NCBI RefSeq assembly: GCF_014203595.1
Contig: NZ_JACHJK010000002.1
Location: 824,171 to 888,170 of the forward strand
DNA from: Streptomyces echinatus
GTDB taxonomy: Bacteria > Actinomycetota > Actinomycetes > Streptomycetales > Streptomycetaceae
Reading direction: 5' to 3'
DNA: 64,000 bases
A program made the position numbers and the translations under genes. Each line of letters opens with the position of its first letter. Within the stretch, counting starts at the first letter, position 1. The notes under the pieces were generated by a model. It was not told the DNA's origin. It worked only from the letters and a program-made list of their open reading frames with translations, and did no database searches. This document shows, piece by piece, positions 7,631 to 15,084 of the stretch.

Positions 7631-8125
7631 ATGCCCAACACTGTGCCGATGACGCAGCGTGCGGAGCTCGCGACCGTGATGGACCGGCTGGCCGTGAACG
7701 ACCTGATCACCGCGTACGCCGTGGCGGTGGACGACGGTGACTGGGCGGCGTACCGGGAGCTGTTCACGGCGGGCGGGCGGGCCGACTACCGATCGGCGGG
7801 CGGCATCGAGGGCGACGCGGAGCGGGTCGCCGCCTGGCTCGCCGAGAGCCTGGCCCTGTTCGCCATGCGGCAGCATCTGATCGTCAACCGTCAGGTGCGG
7901 TTCGGGGCCCTGGATCACGACACCGGGGACACCGCCCGGGTGCGCGCCGACTATCTCAATCCCATGCGCTTCGCCGGCCCCGACGGCTCCGCCGCCCCGG
8001 ACCTCGTGTGCGGCGGCCGGTACGACTTCGGCGTGCTGCGGACCGCCGACGGCTGGCGCCTGCGCGAGGTCGTCGTACAGGAGAAGTGGCGCCGCCTGCC
8101 CACGGGCGAGTCCGGCACGCCATGA
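7631..8125 (+). CDS. SnoaL-like (NTF2-fold) protein
   Basis: A 164-residue cone-shaped alpha+beta protein of the SnoaL_4 type. The typical start LAVNDLITAYAVAVDDGDWAAYRELFTAGGRADY and the later RQVRFGALDHDTGDTARVRADYLNPMRF and YDFGVLRTADGWRLREVVVQEKWR strands are present. Relatives include polyketide cyclases, dehydratases and ring-hydroxylating dioxygenase beta subunits; no partner enzyme is adjacent so the reaction is unknown. An alternative ATG lies six codons downstream (7649). Confidence 0.78.
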   Translation: MPNTVPMTQRAELATVMDRLAVNDLITAYAVAVDDGDWAAYRELFTAGGRADYRSAGGIEGDAERVAAWLAESLALFAMRQHLIVNRQVRFGALDHDTGDTARVRADYLNPMRFAGPDGSAAPDLVCGGRYDFGVLRTADGWRLREVVVQEKWRRLPTGESGTP

Positions 8126-8183
8126 GCGACGCGAGCCCGGCTTCCCTCGAAGAGCACCGGTAACGACGCGACCGACCGCACCC

Positions 8184-8205
8184 GGCCCGGCCGGCCGGCC
8201 GGGCC
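8184..8205. terminator. GC-rich self-complementary hairpin
   Basis: A 22-bp perfect palindrome made of GGCC blocks (arm GGCCCGGCCGG) located 58 bp after the SnoaL-like gene and 116 bp before the acyltransferase gene. It lacks a T tract. It may act as an intrinsic hairpin terminator of the actinobacterial kind, but simple GGCC repetition also produces such symmetry. Confidence 0.35.
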
Positions 8206-8321
8206 AAGTCTGCGGCCACGGACCCGCCCCGGCCTCCCGGCCGCACCCGCCCACGGCTCCGGGACGCATCGATACCGTCCCCGACGCACACTGGAACCAC
8301 AGCTGGGTAGGGAGGGTCCTT

Positions 8322-9896
8322 ATGAGGACGATCGACCACTGGCTGACCTCCCCCTGGCGCCGCTCGGGCGCCGCCGCCCTCGCGGGAGCCCTTCCCGTGC
8401 TCGCGTTCCCGGCCCCCGCTCTGTGGTGGTTCGCGTACGTCGCACTGGTGCCCTGGCTGCTGCTGGCCCGCTCGGCGCCGACCGCGCGGCGGGCCGCGTA
8501 CGACGGCTGGTGCGGCGGCTTCGGCTTCCTGCTGGCCGTCCACCACTGGCTGCTGCCGAGCCTGCACGTGTTCATCTTCCTGATCGCCGCGCTCCTCGGC
8601 CTGCTCTGGGCGCCCTGGGGCCTGCTGGTGCGCCGGCTGCTCGGCGGGGTGCCGTCACCGGCCCGGGGCGCCGCCGCACTGCTGGTGCTGCCGTCGGCCT
8701 GGCTGGCGGTGGAGCTGGTCCGGTCCTGGCAGGGCCTCGGCGGACCGTGGGGCATGCTGGGCGCCAGCCAGTGGCAGGTGGGCCCGGCGCTGCGGCTGGC
8801 GTCGGTGGGCGGGGTGTGGCTGCTCAGCTTCCTGGTGGTGGCCGTCAACGTGGCGGCGGCCACGCTGATATCGGTGCGCGAGGCACGCCTGCCGGCCCTG
8901 GCCTCGCTGGTCGCCACGGCCGCCGCGACCTCGGCCGCGTGGGCGTGGGCGCCGCGCCCGGACGTCGACGGACGGGTGCGGGTGGCCGTCGTGCAGCCGG
9001 GGGTGGTGGCGGGGCAGGACAGCGGCGACAGGCGGTTCGACCTGGAGGAGCGGCTCACCCGGCGGCTCGCCGGGCAGGGCGTCGACCTGGTCGTGTGGGG
9101 CGAGTCCAGCGTCGGCTTCGATCTGGACGACCGCCCCGACCTGGCCCGGCGGTTGACCTCACTGTCCCGCGCGACCGGCGCCGACGTGCTGGTGAACGTG
9201 GACGCCCGCCGCTCCGACCGGCCCGGCATATTCAAGAGTTCCGTACTGGTCGGCCCGGACGGCCCGACCGGTGCCCGGTACGACAAGATGCGGCTGGTCC
9301 CGTTCGGCGAGTACATACCGGCCCGTTCGCTGTTCGGCTGGGCGACGTCGGTGGGCCGGGCCGCAGGCGAGGACCGGCGGCGCGGCACCGACCAGACGGT
9401 GATGAACGTCGGCCACGGACTGCGGGTCGGGCCGCTGATCTGTTTCGAGACCGCGTTCCCCGACATGAGCCGCCACCTCGCCGGGAACGGCGCGGACATC
9501 CTCCTCGGCCAGTCCTCCACCTCCTCCTTCCAGCAGAGCTGGGCGCCGGAGCAGCATGCCTCGCTGGCCGCGCTGCGCGCCGCCGAGACCGGCCGCCCGA
9601 TGGTCCACGCCACCCTCACGGGCGTGTCGGCGGTGTACGGCCCGGACGGGGCACGCCTCGGCCCGTGGCTCGGCACCGACGCCGGCACCGCGCAGGTGTA
9701 CGACGTACCGCTCGCGCACGGCGTCACCCCGTACGTCCGCTACGGCGACTGGCCGGTGCACGGCGCGCTGCTGGTGCTGACCGCGCTGGGCATGAGCGAG
9801 GGGGTGCGGGCGCTCAGGCTGCGCCGGAGCGCTCCTGAACCGCTCGCACCACCCGCTCGCACAGTTCATGGGTGGCCAGCGCGTCCCTGGCGCTGA
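8322..9896 (+). CDS. lnt: Apolipoprotein N-acyltransferase
   Basis: A 524-residue membrane enzyme that N-acylates the lipobox cysteine of lipoproteins. Residues 15-205 carry about six membrane segments; residues 218-450 are the nitrilase-like domain with the catalytic triad Glu261 (VWGESS), Lys322 (YDKMRLVPFGEY) and Cys374 (LICFET). The C-terminal GDWPVHGALLVLTALGMSEGV is the last membrane helix. It sits alone, not fused to a dolichol-phosphate mannose synthase as in mycobacteria. The 3' end overlaps the convergent oxidoreductase gene by 83 bp. GTAGGGAGGG precedes the ATG. Confidence 0.93.
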   Translation: MRTIDHWLTSPWRRSGAAALAGALPVLAFPAPALWWFAYVALVPWLLLARSAPTARRAAYDGWCGGFGFLLAVHHWLLPSLHVFIFLIAALLGLLWAPWGLLVRRLLGGVPSPARGAAALLVLPSAWLAVELVRSWQGLGGPWGMLGASQWQVGPALRLASVGGVWLLSFLVVAVNVAAATLISVREARLPALASLVATAAATSAAWAWAPRPDVDGRVRVAVVQPGVVAGQDSGDRRFDLEERLTRRLAGQGVDLVVWGESSVGFDLDDRPDLARRLTSLSRATGADVLVNVDARRSDRPGIFKSSVLVGPDGPTGARYDKMRLVPFGEYIPARSLFGWATSVGRAAGEDRRRGTDQTVMNVGHGLRVGPLICFETAFPDMSRHLAGNGADILLGQSSTSSFQQSWAPEQHASLAALRAAETGRPMVHATLTGVSAVYGPDGARLGPWLGTDAGTAQVYDVPLAHGVTPYVRYGDWPVHGALLVLTALGMSEGVRALRLRRSAPEPLAPPARTVHGWPARPWR

Positions 9897-10725
9897 GCAC
9901 CGTCCCGGCGCGCACGGCGTCGAGGAAGGCGAGGACCGCCTGCTCGATGCCGCGCTGGCGGGCCACCGGCACCCAGTCGCCGCGGCGGCGCACGGTCGGC
10001 TGCCCCTTGTGGTCGATCACCTCGGCGAGATTGACCACCTGACGCTTGCTGTCCTGCCCGGACACCTCCAGGATCTCCTCGCTGGATCCGCTGAGCCGGT
10101 TCATCACACCGAGGGCGGTGAAGCCGTCCCCGCCGAGCTGGAGCACGAGGTGGTGGAGCAGCCCGTCCTCGGCGCGGGCGCGGACGGTGATGTCGTCGAC
10201 CGGGCCCGGCACCAGGAACCGCAGGGTGTCGACGACGTGGATGAAGTCGTCGAGGATCATCGAGCGCGGCTCCTCGGGCAGCCCGACCCGGTTCTTCTGC
10301 ATGAGGATCAGCTCGCGCGGGTGGTCCAGGCACTGCGTGTACCCGGGGGCGTACCGGCGGTTGAAGCCGACGGACAGCGAGACGCCGCGCCGCTCGGCGA
10401 GGGCGACCAGCCGCTCCGACTCGGCGAGTTCGTAGGCGAGCGGCTTGTCCACGTACGTCGGGACGCCGGCCTCCAGCAGCCGGGTGACGATCTCGGGGTG
10501 GACGGTGGTGGGCGCGTGCACGAAGGCCGCGTCCAGGCCGGCGGCGAGCAGCGAGTCCAGGGTGGTGTGCCGCCGCTCCCGGGGCAGGTGCAGCATGTCC
10601 CCGACCCGGTCCAGGGTGGCGGGTGTGCGGGTCTGCAGATGCAGGTCGAGCCCGGGCTGCGCTCCCAGCACCGGCAGGTACGCCTTCTGCGCGATGTCGC
10701 CGAGTCCGATGCAGCCGACCTTCAC
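9814..10725 (-). CDS. Gfo/Idh/MocA family oxidoreductase
   Basis: A 303-residue NAD(P)-binding oxidoreductase. The Rossmann motif VGCIGLGDIAQKAYLPVL is at the N terminus, EKP-like YVDKPLAYELAESE follows at about residue 95, and the GFNRRYAPGYTQCL segment matches the substrate-domain hinge. The true start is the GTG at 10725 (GAGGAG five bases upstream); an upstream ATG would overlap the monooxygenase gene. It follows the FAD monooxygenase gene with a 10-bp gap, so the two form an operon. Substrate (sugar or small dicarboxylate type) is unknown. Confidence 0.88.
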   Translation of the reverse strand: MKVGCIGLGDIAQKAYLPVLGAQPGLDLHLQTRTPATLDRVGDMLHLPRERRHTTLDSLLAAGLDAAFVHAPTTVHPEIVTRLLEAGVPTYVDKPLAYELAESERLVALAERRGVSLSVGFNRRYAPGYTQCLDHPRELILMQKNRVGLPEEPRSMILDDFIHVVDTLRFLVPGPVDDITVRARAEDGLLHHLVLQLGGDGFTALGVMNRLSGSSEEILEVSGQDSKRQVVNLAEVIDHKGQPTVRRRGDWVPVARQRGIEQAVLAFLDAVRAGTVLSARDALATHELCERVVRAVQERSGAA

Positions 10726-10735
10726 GTGCTCTCCT

Positions 10736-11911
10736 CTACCGCTGGCCTGCGTGTCGTCTGCCGGAAGCATACGGCGGCCGCCAGTCGGCGATGCCGTCGA
10801 AGCCCCTCAGGAAGAGGGCGGGGCCGGCCGTCGAGAGGGCCGCGACGGCCGTGTTCCGTACGGCCACGGCGGCCCGGCCGCCGGCCATGCCGAGGCGGGC
10901 GACCCGGACGGCTTTGCGGGCGATTGCGGTGGTCCGCGGGAGGCGGTCGGCGGTGTAGGCGGGCAGGTCCGCGCCGTGGTGGGCCAGGACGATCGCGTCC
11001 TCGACGGCCTGGTTGCCACCCTGGCCGAGGGTCGGCGGCATGGCGTGGGCGGCGTCGCCGAGGAGCACGGTGCGGCCCGAGTGGTAGGCGGGCAGGGGCC
11101 GGGCGAGGTGGTGGACGTCGTGCCGGAGCACGTCCTCGGGGCGGGCGGCGGCGAGCACGGCGGGGACGGGGTCGTGCCAGTCGCCGTAGCGGCGCAGGAG
11201 TTCGGCCTTCTCGTCGTCCGGGGCGCGTTCCCCGGCCGGGACCCTGGCCGCCGCGTAGGCGTAGACCCGGCCGTCCTTGAGGGGGTGGGTGCCCCAGATG
11301 CGGCCGCGGCCCCAGGTCTCGTGGGAGGCGAACTCGGCGCCGGGTACCGGGATCAGCACCCGCCAGGTGGTGAAACCGGCGTACACCGGCCCGGGGTGGG
11401 TGGGGAAGAGAGCTGCCCGGACCCGTGAGCTGACGCCGTCCGCGCCGACCACCAGCTCGGCCTCCAGCTCGTCCGTGCCGACGCTCACGCGGGCGGGCCG
11501 GGCCGGGTCGCCGGGGTCGGCGAGGGCCGCCTTCGCCGCGGTGCGGACGGCACCGGGCGGGAGGAGGGCGGCGAGCCGGTCGACGAGGGTGGCCCGGGGC
11601 AGCAGGACCAGGGGGCCGCCGAAGCGGGCGGCGGCGGCCTCGGCGCTGGAGTGGGACAGCCAGCGGCCGCCCGGGGTGCGCAGGCCTCCGTCGCCCTGCC
11701 AGGCGGCCAGGTCACGGATCTCGTCGCCGACGCCGAGGACGTCCAGGGCGCGCAGGGCGTTCGGGGCGAGTGAGATGGCCGTGCCGACGGGGTCCAGGGC
11801 GGGCGCCCGCTCCAGCACGGTCACGGCCCAGCCCCGTTGGTGCAGGGCGGCCGCCGCGGCCAGCCCCCCGATGCCGCCGCCGATGACGATCGCGCGCGCC
11901 GTACGAGTCAT
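10736..11911 (-). CDS. FAD-dependent monooxygenase
   Basis: A 391-residue class A flavoprotein hydroxylase of the salicylate/urate hydroxylase (HpxO/zeaxanthin epoxidase-like) group. The FAD Rossmann motif AIVIGGGIGGLAAAAALHQRG is at residue ~7, the DG motif is LVVGADGVSSRVR, and the second FAD motif is RTVLLGDAAHAMPPTLGQGGNQAVEDA. It starts at the ATG next to GGAGGGG. It is first gene of an operon with the Gfo/Idh/MocA gene and is divergent from a TetR regulator across two ACTACA...TGTAGT palindromes. Aromatic substrate is inferred only. Confidence 0.92.
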   Translation of the reverse strand: MTRTARAIVIGGGIGGLAAAAALHQRGWAVTVLERAPALDPVGTAISLAPNALRALDVLGVGDEIRDLAAWQGDGGLRTPGGRWLSHSSAEAAAARFGGPLVLLPRATLVDRLAALLPPGAVRTAAKAALADPGDPARPARVSVGTDELEAELVVGADGVSSRVRAALFPTHPGPVYAGFTTWRVLIPVPGAEFASHETWGRGRIWGTHPLKDGRVYAYAAARVPAGERAPDDEKAELLRRYGDWHDPVPAVLAAARPEDVLRHDVHHLARPLPAYHSGRTVLLGDAAHAMPPTLGQGGNQAVEDAIVLAHHGADLPAYTADRLPRTTAIARKAVRVARLGMAGGRAAVAVRNTAVAALSTAGPALFLRGFDGIADWRPPYASGRRHAGQR

Positions 11912-11923
11912 GACCCCTCCTCG

Positions 11924-11937
11924 ACTACACCTGTAGT
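11924..11937. promoter_or_regulatory. TetR-type operator, proximal to the monooxygenase
   Basis: Perfect inverted repeat with six-base arms ACTACA and TGTAGT around CC. It lies 13 bp from the monooxygenase start, where a repressor would occlude ribosome or polymerase access, and 47 bp from the regulator start. Confidence 0.75.
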
Positions 11938-11949
11938 GCATGCGACCTT

Positions 11950-11963
11950 ACTACGGCTGTAGT
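11950..11963. promoter_or_regulatory. TetR-type operator, proximal to the regulator
   Basis: Second copy of the same element, ACTACG then TGTAGT around GC (one arm mismatch), 26 bp centre-to-centre from the first and about 20 bp upstream of the TetR gene start. Two sites in one divergent promoter support joint repression and autoregulation. Confidence 0.7.
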
Positions 11964-11983
11964 GCGCTGGGTAGGGTCGGTTC

Positions 11984-12610
11984 ATGTCCGCAGACAGCCG
12001 GAGCACCTCCAGCACCCCGTACAGCCCGAGCGCCCCCGGCACCTCCCGCGCCGCTCTCGTCGCCGACGCCGCCCTCGCCCTGCTCGCCGAACGCGGCATG
12101 CGCGGGCTCACCCACCGGGCGGTGGACGAGGCGGCCGGACTGCCCTCGGGGTCGACGTCGAACGTGGCGCGCACCCGGGAGGCGCTGCTGGAACTCGCGG
12201 TGCGCCGGCACGCCGAGCGGGAGGCCCGGGTGCTGGCGCTGGAGGAGATGCCGGACCCGAGCGGCGGGGTCGACGCCCTGGCGGAGGGGCTGGCGCTCGC
12301 GGTCCACCGCTCCCTGACCCGCGATCGCGAGCTGCTGATCGCCCGGTACGAACTGGCCCTGGAGGCCACCCGCCGGCCCGGCCTGCGTGCCTTCTACGAC
12401 CGCACCGGCGCCGTCTTCCAGGAACAGCTCTCCGCGCTGCTCACGGCCGCGGGCTCACCCGACCCGGCCCGCCATGTGCTCTCCGTGGCCGCCTGGGCGG
12501 ACGGGCTCATGTTCTCCTGCGCGGCCGGTTCCTTCAGCGCGCGGGAGCCGGGCCTGGCGGAGATCAGGGCCGGGCTGCGGGAACTGCTGACGGGAATGCT
12601 CCGGCCCTGA
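11984..12610 (+). CDS. TetR-family transcriptional regulator
   Basis: A 208-residue repressor. The HTH is at residues 22-68 (RAALVADAALALLAERGMRGLTHRAVDEAAGLPSGSTSNVARTREALLELA, split motif), with Ser-Thr-Ser replacing the usual Tyr-Tyr of the recognition helix. The helical ligand-binding part ends with WADGLMFSCAAGSF. It is divergent from the monooxygenase/oxidoreductase operon and probably represses both it and itself through the two ACTACA palindromes between them; the inducer is likely a substrate of the monooxygenase. Confidence 0.92.
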   Translation: MSADSRSTSSTPYSPSAPGTSRAALVADAALALLAERGMRGLTHRAVDEAAGLPSGSTSNVARTREALLELAVRRHAEREARVLALEEMPDPSGGVDALAEGLALAVHRSLTRDRELLIARYELALEATRRPGLRAFYDRTGAVFQEQLSALLTAAGSPDPARHVLSVAAWADGLMFSCAAGSFSAREPGLAEIRAGLRELLTGMLRP

Positions 12611-12652
12611 AACTTGCTGGCCATCACCTTCGTACTCGGTCATGATGCGTGC

Positions 12653-13165
12653 ATGACGATCAAGCGGGAAGAGCCCGCCACCCAGGCCGACGAACGCACC
12701 ATGCTGGAGGGCTGGCTCGACTACCACCGCCAGACGCTCGTCTGGAAGTGCGAAGGGCTGACCGACGCCCAGCTGCGGACCCCGTCCGTGGCGCCCTCCG
12801 AGCTGACCCTGCTGGGTCTGGTGCGGCACCTGGCGGAGGTGGAGCGGTTCTGGTTCCACGAGGTGCTGCTGGGCGAGGACCCGGGCGTCCTCTACTGCAC
12901 CGAGGACGACCCGGACGGCGATTTCCGTGTCACGGACGAGGACACCTGGGAGGAGACGTACGCCACCTGGCAGGCGCAGGTCGACGCGGCCCGGCGCCAC
13001 ACGGCCGGTCGCGGGCTCGACGACCTCTCCCTGGGCAAGAGCCGGTCCACCGGGGAGCCCTTCAACCTCCGCTGGATCTACACCCACATGATCGAGGAGT
13101 ACGCCCGGCACAACGGGCACGCCGACCTGGTCCGCGAGCGGGTCGACGGCACCACCGGCGACTGA
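12653..13165 (+). CDS. DUF664 DinB-superfamily protein
   Basis: A 170-residue four-helix-bundle protein of the DinB/DUF664 type, which in actinobacteria are proposed thiol (mycothiol)-dependent transferases. Three metal-ligand histidines are visible: RHLAEVERFW near residue 60 and two in YTHMIEEYARHNGHADL near 145-155. The ATG at 12653 has no Shine-Dalgarno sequence; GCATG directly follows a TCATGAT-like -10 element, suggesting a leaderless transcript. Not related in function to the DNA polymerase DinB at 53-55 kb. Confidence 0.87.
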   Translation: MTIKREEPATQADERTMLEGWLDYHRQTLVWKCEGLTDAQLRTPSVAPSELTLLGLVRHLAEVERFWFHEVLLGEDPGVLYCTEDDPDGDFRVTDEDTWEETYATWQAQVDAARRHTAGRGLDDLSLGKSRSTGEPFNLRWIYTHMIEEYARHNGHADLVRERVDGTTGD

Positions 13166-13280
13166 ACGTCAGCCCCGGCACGGCGGAATCCCCCCCACGG
13201 GGTACGCGATCACCCGTGCGGGGCATCGCGTTCGGCTCCCTGGTGTCCAGGCGGGTACCCGACCCAGCAGAGTTGCGCGG

Positions 13281-13658
13281 GTGCATCGAACGACGACCAC
13301 CGCAGCGCTTCTGGTCACCGTGGCCGTCTCGGCCCTCTCCGGCTGCGCGACGGAGCGGCACCCGGCGGCTCCGGGGCCGCCCCGGGACACCGTGTCCGCG
13401 CGGCCGGCCGCGCCCCGTCCGGACGGCGGCGCGGAGCCCCGGGTGGTGCAGGCACCGGCCGTCGAGGCGCTGAGGATGGCCGCGCACCCTGCGCGCCCCG
13501 GCCCGCCCGCCGGACACCGGCGCCCCGCCTCCCCCGGGGCCACGGCCCCGCAGTGTCACCGCTGCCGGGGCGGGCCCCAGCCGTCGGCACCCGGAGTGCC
13601 CTCCTCGCCGAGCCGCAGCGCCAGCCGGCTGATCGCGGACCGGACCCCCTCGCCGTAG
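13281..13658 (+). CDS. Putative lipoprotein, probably truncated or frameshifted
   Basis: Reads MHRTTTTAALLVTVAVSALSGCATER from a GTG, a good type II signal peptide with lipobox LSGC (Cys22). The rest is Pro/Ala/Arg-rich without a domain, and the last ~100 bp overlap the convergent TPR-like gene in antisense, where real coding is unlikely. The signal region looks genuine, so the gene may have lost its natural 3' end by deletion or frameshift around 13500. No function can be given. Confidence 0.45.
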   Translation: MHRTTTTAALLVTVAVSALSGCATERHPAAPGPPRDTVSARPAAPRPDGGAEPRVVQAPAVEALRMAAHPARPGPPAGHRRPASPGATAPQCHRCRGGPQPSAPGVPSSPSRSASRLIADRTPSP

Positions 13659-14068
13659 CCGTCGTCGGCCAGGGAGCCCGCGGCGCTGCGGGCGCGGCGC
13701 AGATGGCTGCGGGCGGCCTCGGCACGGCCGAGCTTGACGTAGTCGGCGGCCAGGTTGAGGTGCAGCGACGGGAAGAATCCCTGGACGCTGGCCGGGTCGC
13801 CGTCCGCGCGGCCGCCGGCCAGTTCCTCGGCCGCCGACAACGCCCTCAGGTCCCAGGCGAGTTCGTCACCCGGGTCGTCCTGGGTGTCGGCCAGGTAGTG
13901 GGCCAGGGTGCAGCGGTGCAGCGGGTCGCCGTCCTCGCCGATCTCCACCCACAGGTCCAGGAAGCGGCTGCGGGCCTCCTCGCGGTCGCCGCCGTGGTGC
14001 AGCATCACGACCTGCCCGATCCGCGTCAGCACGGCGTCCGGCGCCGCCTGCTCCTGTCGCTCCGCCAC
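13556..14068 (-). CDS. TPR-like conserved protein
   Basis: A 170-residue, all-helical cytosolic protein with two tetratricopeptide-like units: RIGQVVMLHHGGDREEARSRFLDLWVEIG and FPSLHLNLAADYVKLGRAEAARSHLRRAR. The conserved HRCTLAHYLADTQDDPGDELAWDLRALSAAEEL between them is seen in Streptomyces proteins annotated as tetratricopeptide repeat proteins. It probably mediates protein contacts; partner unknown. Transcribed in the same direction as ung but 234 bp downstream of it. Confidence 0.75.
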   Translation of the reverse strand: MAERQEQAAPDAVLTRIGQVVMLHHGGDREEARSRFLDLWVEIGEDGDPLHRCTLAHYLADTQDDPGDELAWDLRALSAAEELAGGRADGDPASVQGFFPSLHLNLAADYVKLGRAEAARSHLRRARSAAGSLADDGYGEGVRSAISRLALRLGEEGTPGADGWGPPRQR

Positions 14069-14302
14069 GGTGTCCCTCCGGGCCGTCGGGGATGGTCCGC
14101 TGCTGACGCTAACCGGCGCCGCGGGTATTCCCGGTCAGGCGGCGCCGTCGCGCCGTGGGACGGTGCTCAACTGCGGGCCGGGAGCAGCCGGTCGCACCCG
14201 CGCGGCCGAACCGCGCACCGGCACGGCCCGGCACCTCCACGCGGCGCGCCGTGCCCCGGCACACGGCACGGGGGCGTCCGCGGCCCGGCGCCCGGGCGGC
14301 GG

Positions 14303-14986
14303 TCAGCCCAGGTTCGGGATGCGCCAGTCGACCGGCTCGTGGCCCTGGAGGGCGATCGCCTCGTTGATCTGCGTGAACGGGCGGGAGCCGAAGAACTTCT
14401 TCGCGGACAGCGGCGACGGGTGCGCACCCTTGACCACCACGTGCCGGGTCTCATCGATCAGCGGGAGCTTCTTCTGTGCGTAGTTGCCCCACAGGACGAA
14501 GACCGCCGGGTCGGGGCGGGAGGCCACCGCGCGGATCACGGCGTCGGTGAACTTCTCCCAGCCCTTGCCCTTGTGCGAGTTCGCCTCGCCGGCGCGGACG
14601 GTGAGGACCGCGTTCAGCAGCAGCACGCCCTGCTCGGCCCACGGCATCAGATAGCCGTTGTCCGGGACGGGCAGGCCCAGCTCCTGCTGCATCTCCTTGT
14701 AGATGTTGCGGAGGGAGGGCGGGGTCTTCACCCCGGGCCGCACCGAGAAGCACAGGCCGTGGCCCTGGCCCTCGCCGTGGTAGGGGTCCTGGCCCAGGAC
14801 GAGGACCTTCACCCGCTCGTACGGCGTCGCGTCCAGCGCGGCGAAGACCTCCTCGCGCGGCGGGTAGACGGGACCCTTCGCCCGCTCCTCCTCGACGAAC
14901 TCGGTCAGCTCCTTGAAGTAGGGCTGCTGCAGCTCGTCACCCAGAACCCCGCGCCAGGACTCGGGCAGCATGGCGATGTCGGTCAC
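14303..14986 (-). CDS. ung: Uracil-DNA glycosylase
   Basis: A 227-residue family 1 UDG that removes uracil from DNA at the start of base excision repair. The catalytic water-activating Asp67 lies in LGQDPYHG, the uracil-recognition Phe in GLCFSV, and the minor-groove loop is HPSPLS (His189). The length is normal and the start ATG is preceded by AGGACG. Streptomyces often carries two ung copies; this is a complete, apparently functional one. Confidence 0.96.
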   Translation of the reverse strand: MTDIAMLPESWRGVLGDELQQPYFKELTEFVEEERAKGPVYPPREEVFAALDATPYERVKVLVLGQDPYHGEGQGHGLCFSVRPGVKTPPSLRNIYKEMQQELGLPVPDNGYLMPWAEQGVLLLNAVLTVRAGEANSHKGKGWEKFTDAVIRAVASRPDPAVFVLWGNYAQKKLPLIDETRHVVVKGAHPSPLSAKKFFGSRPFTQINEAIALQGHEPVDWRIPNLG

Positions 14987-15084
14987 GTCTACGTCCTCAC
15001 GATGTCAATCAACTACGGCGTGCGGTCACTTCCAGGCTTCAGAACCTACAGGCGACCACTGACAACCGGAGCCTCGAGGGCGGT

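Noticed and set aside
7244..9727. Minus-strand 827-codon open frame across the SnoaL and lnt genes
   Set aside because: Shadow frame: Ser/Arg/Pro/Thr-rich, no domain, antisense to well-recognised genes.
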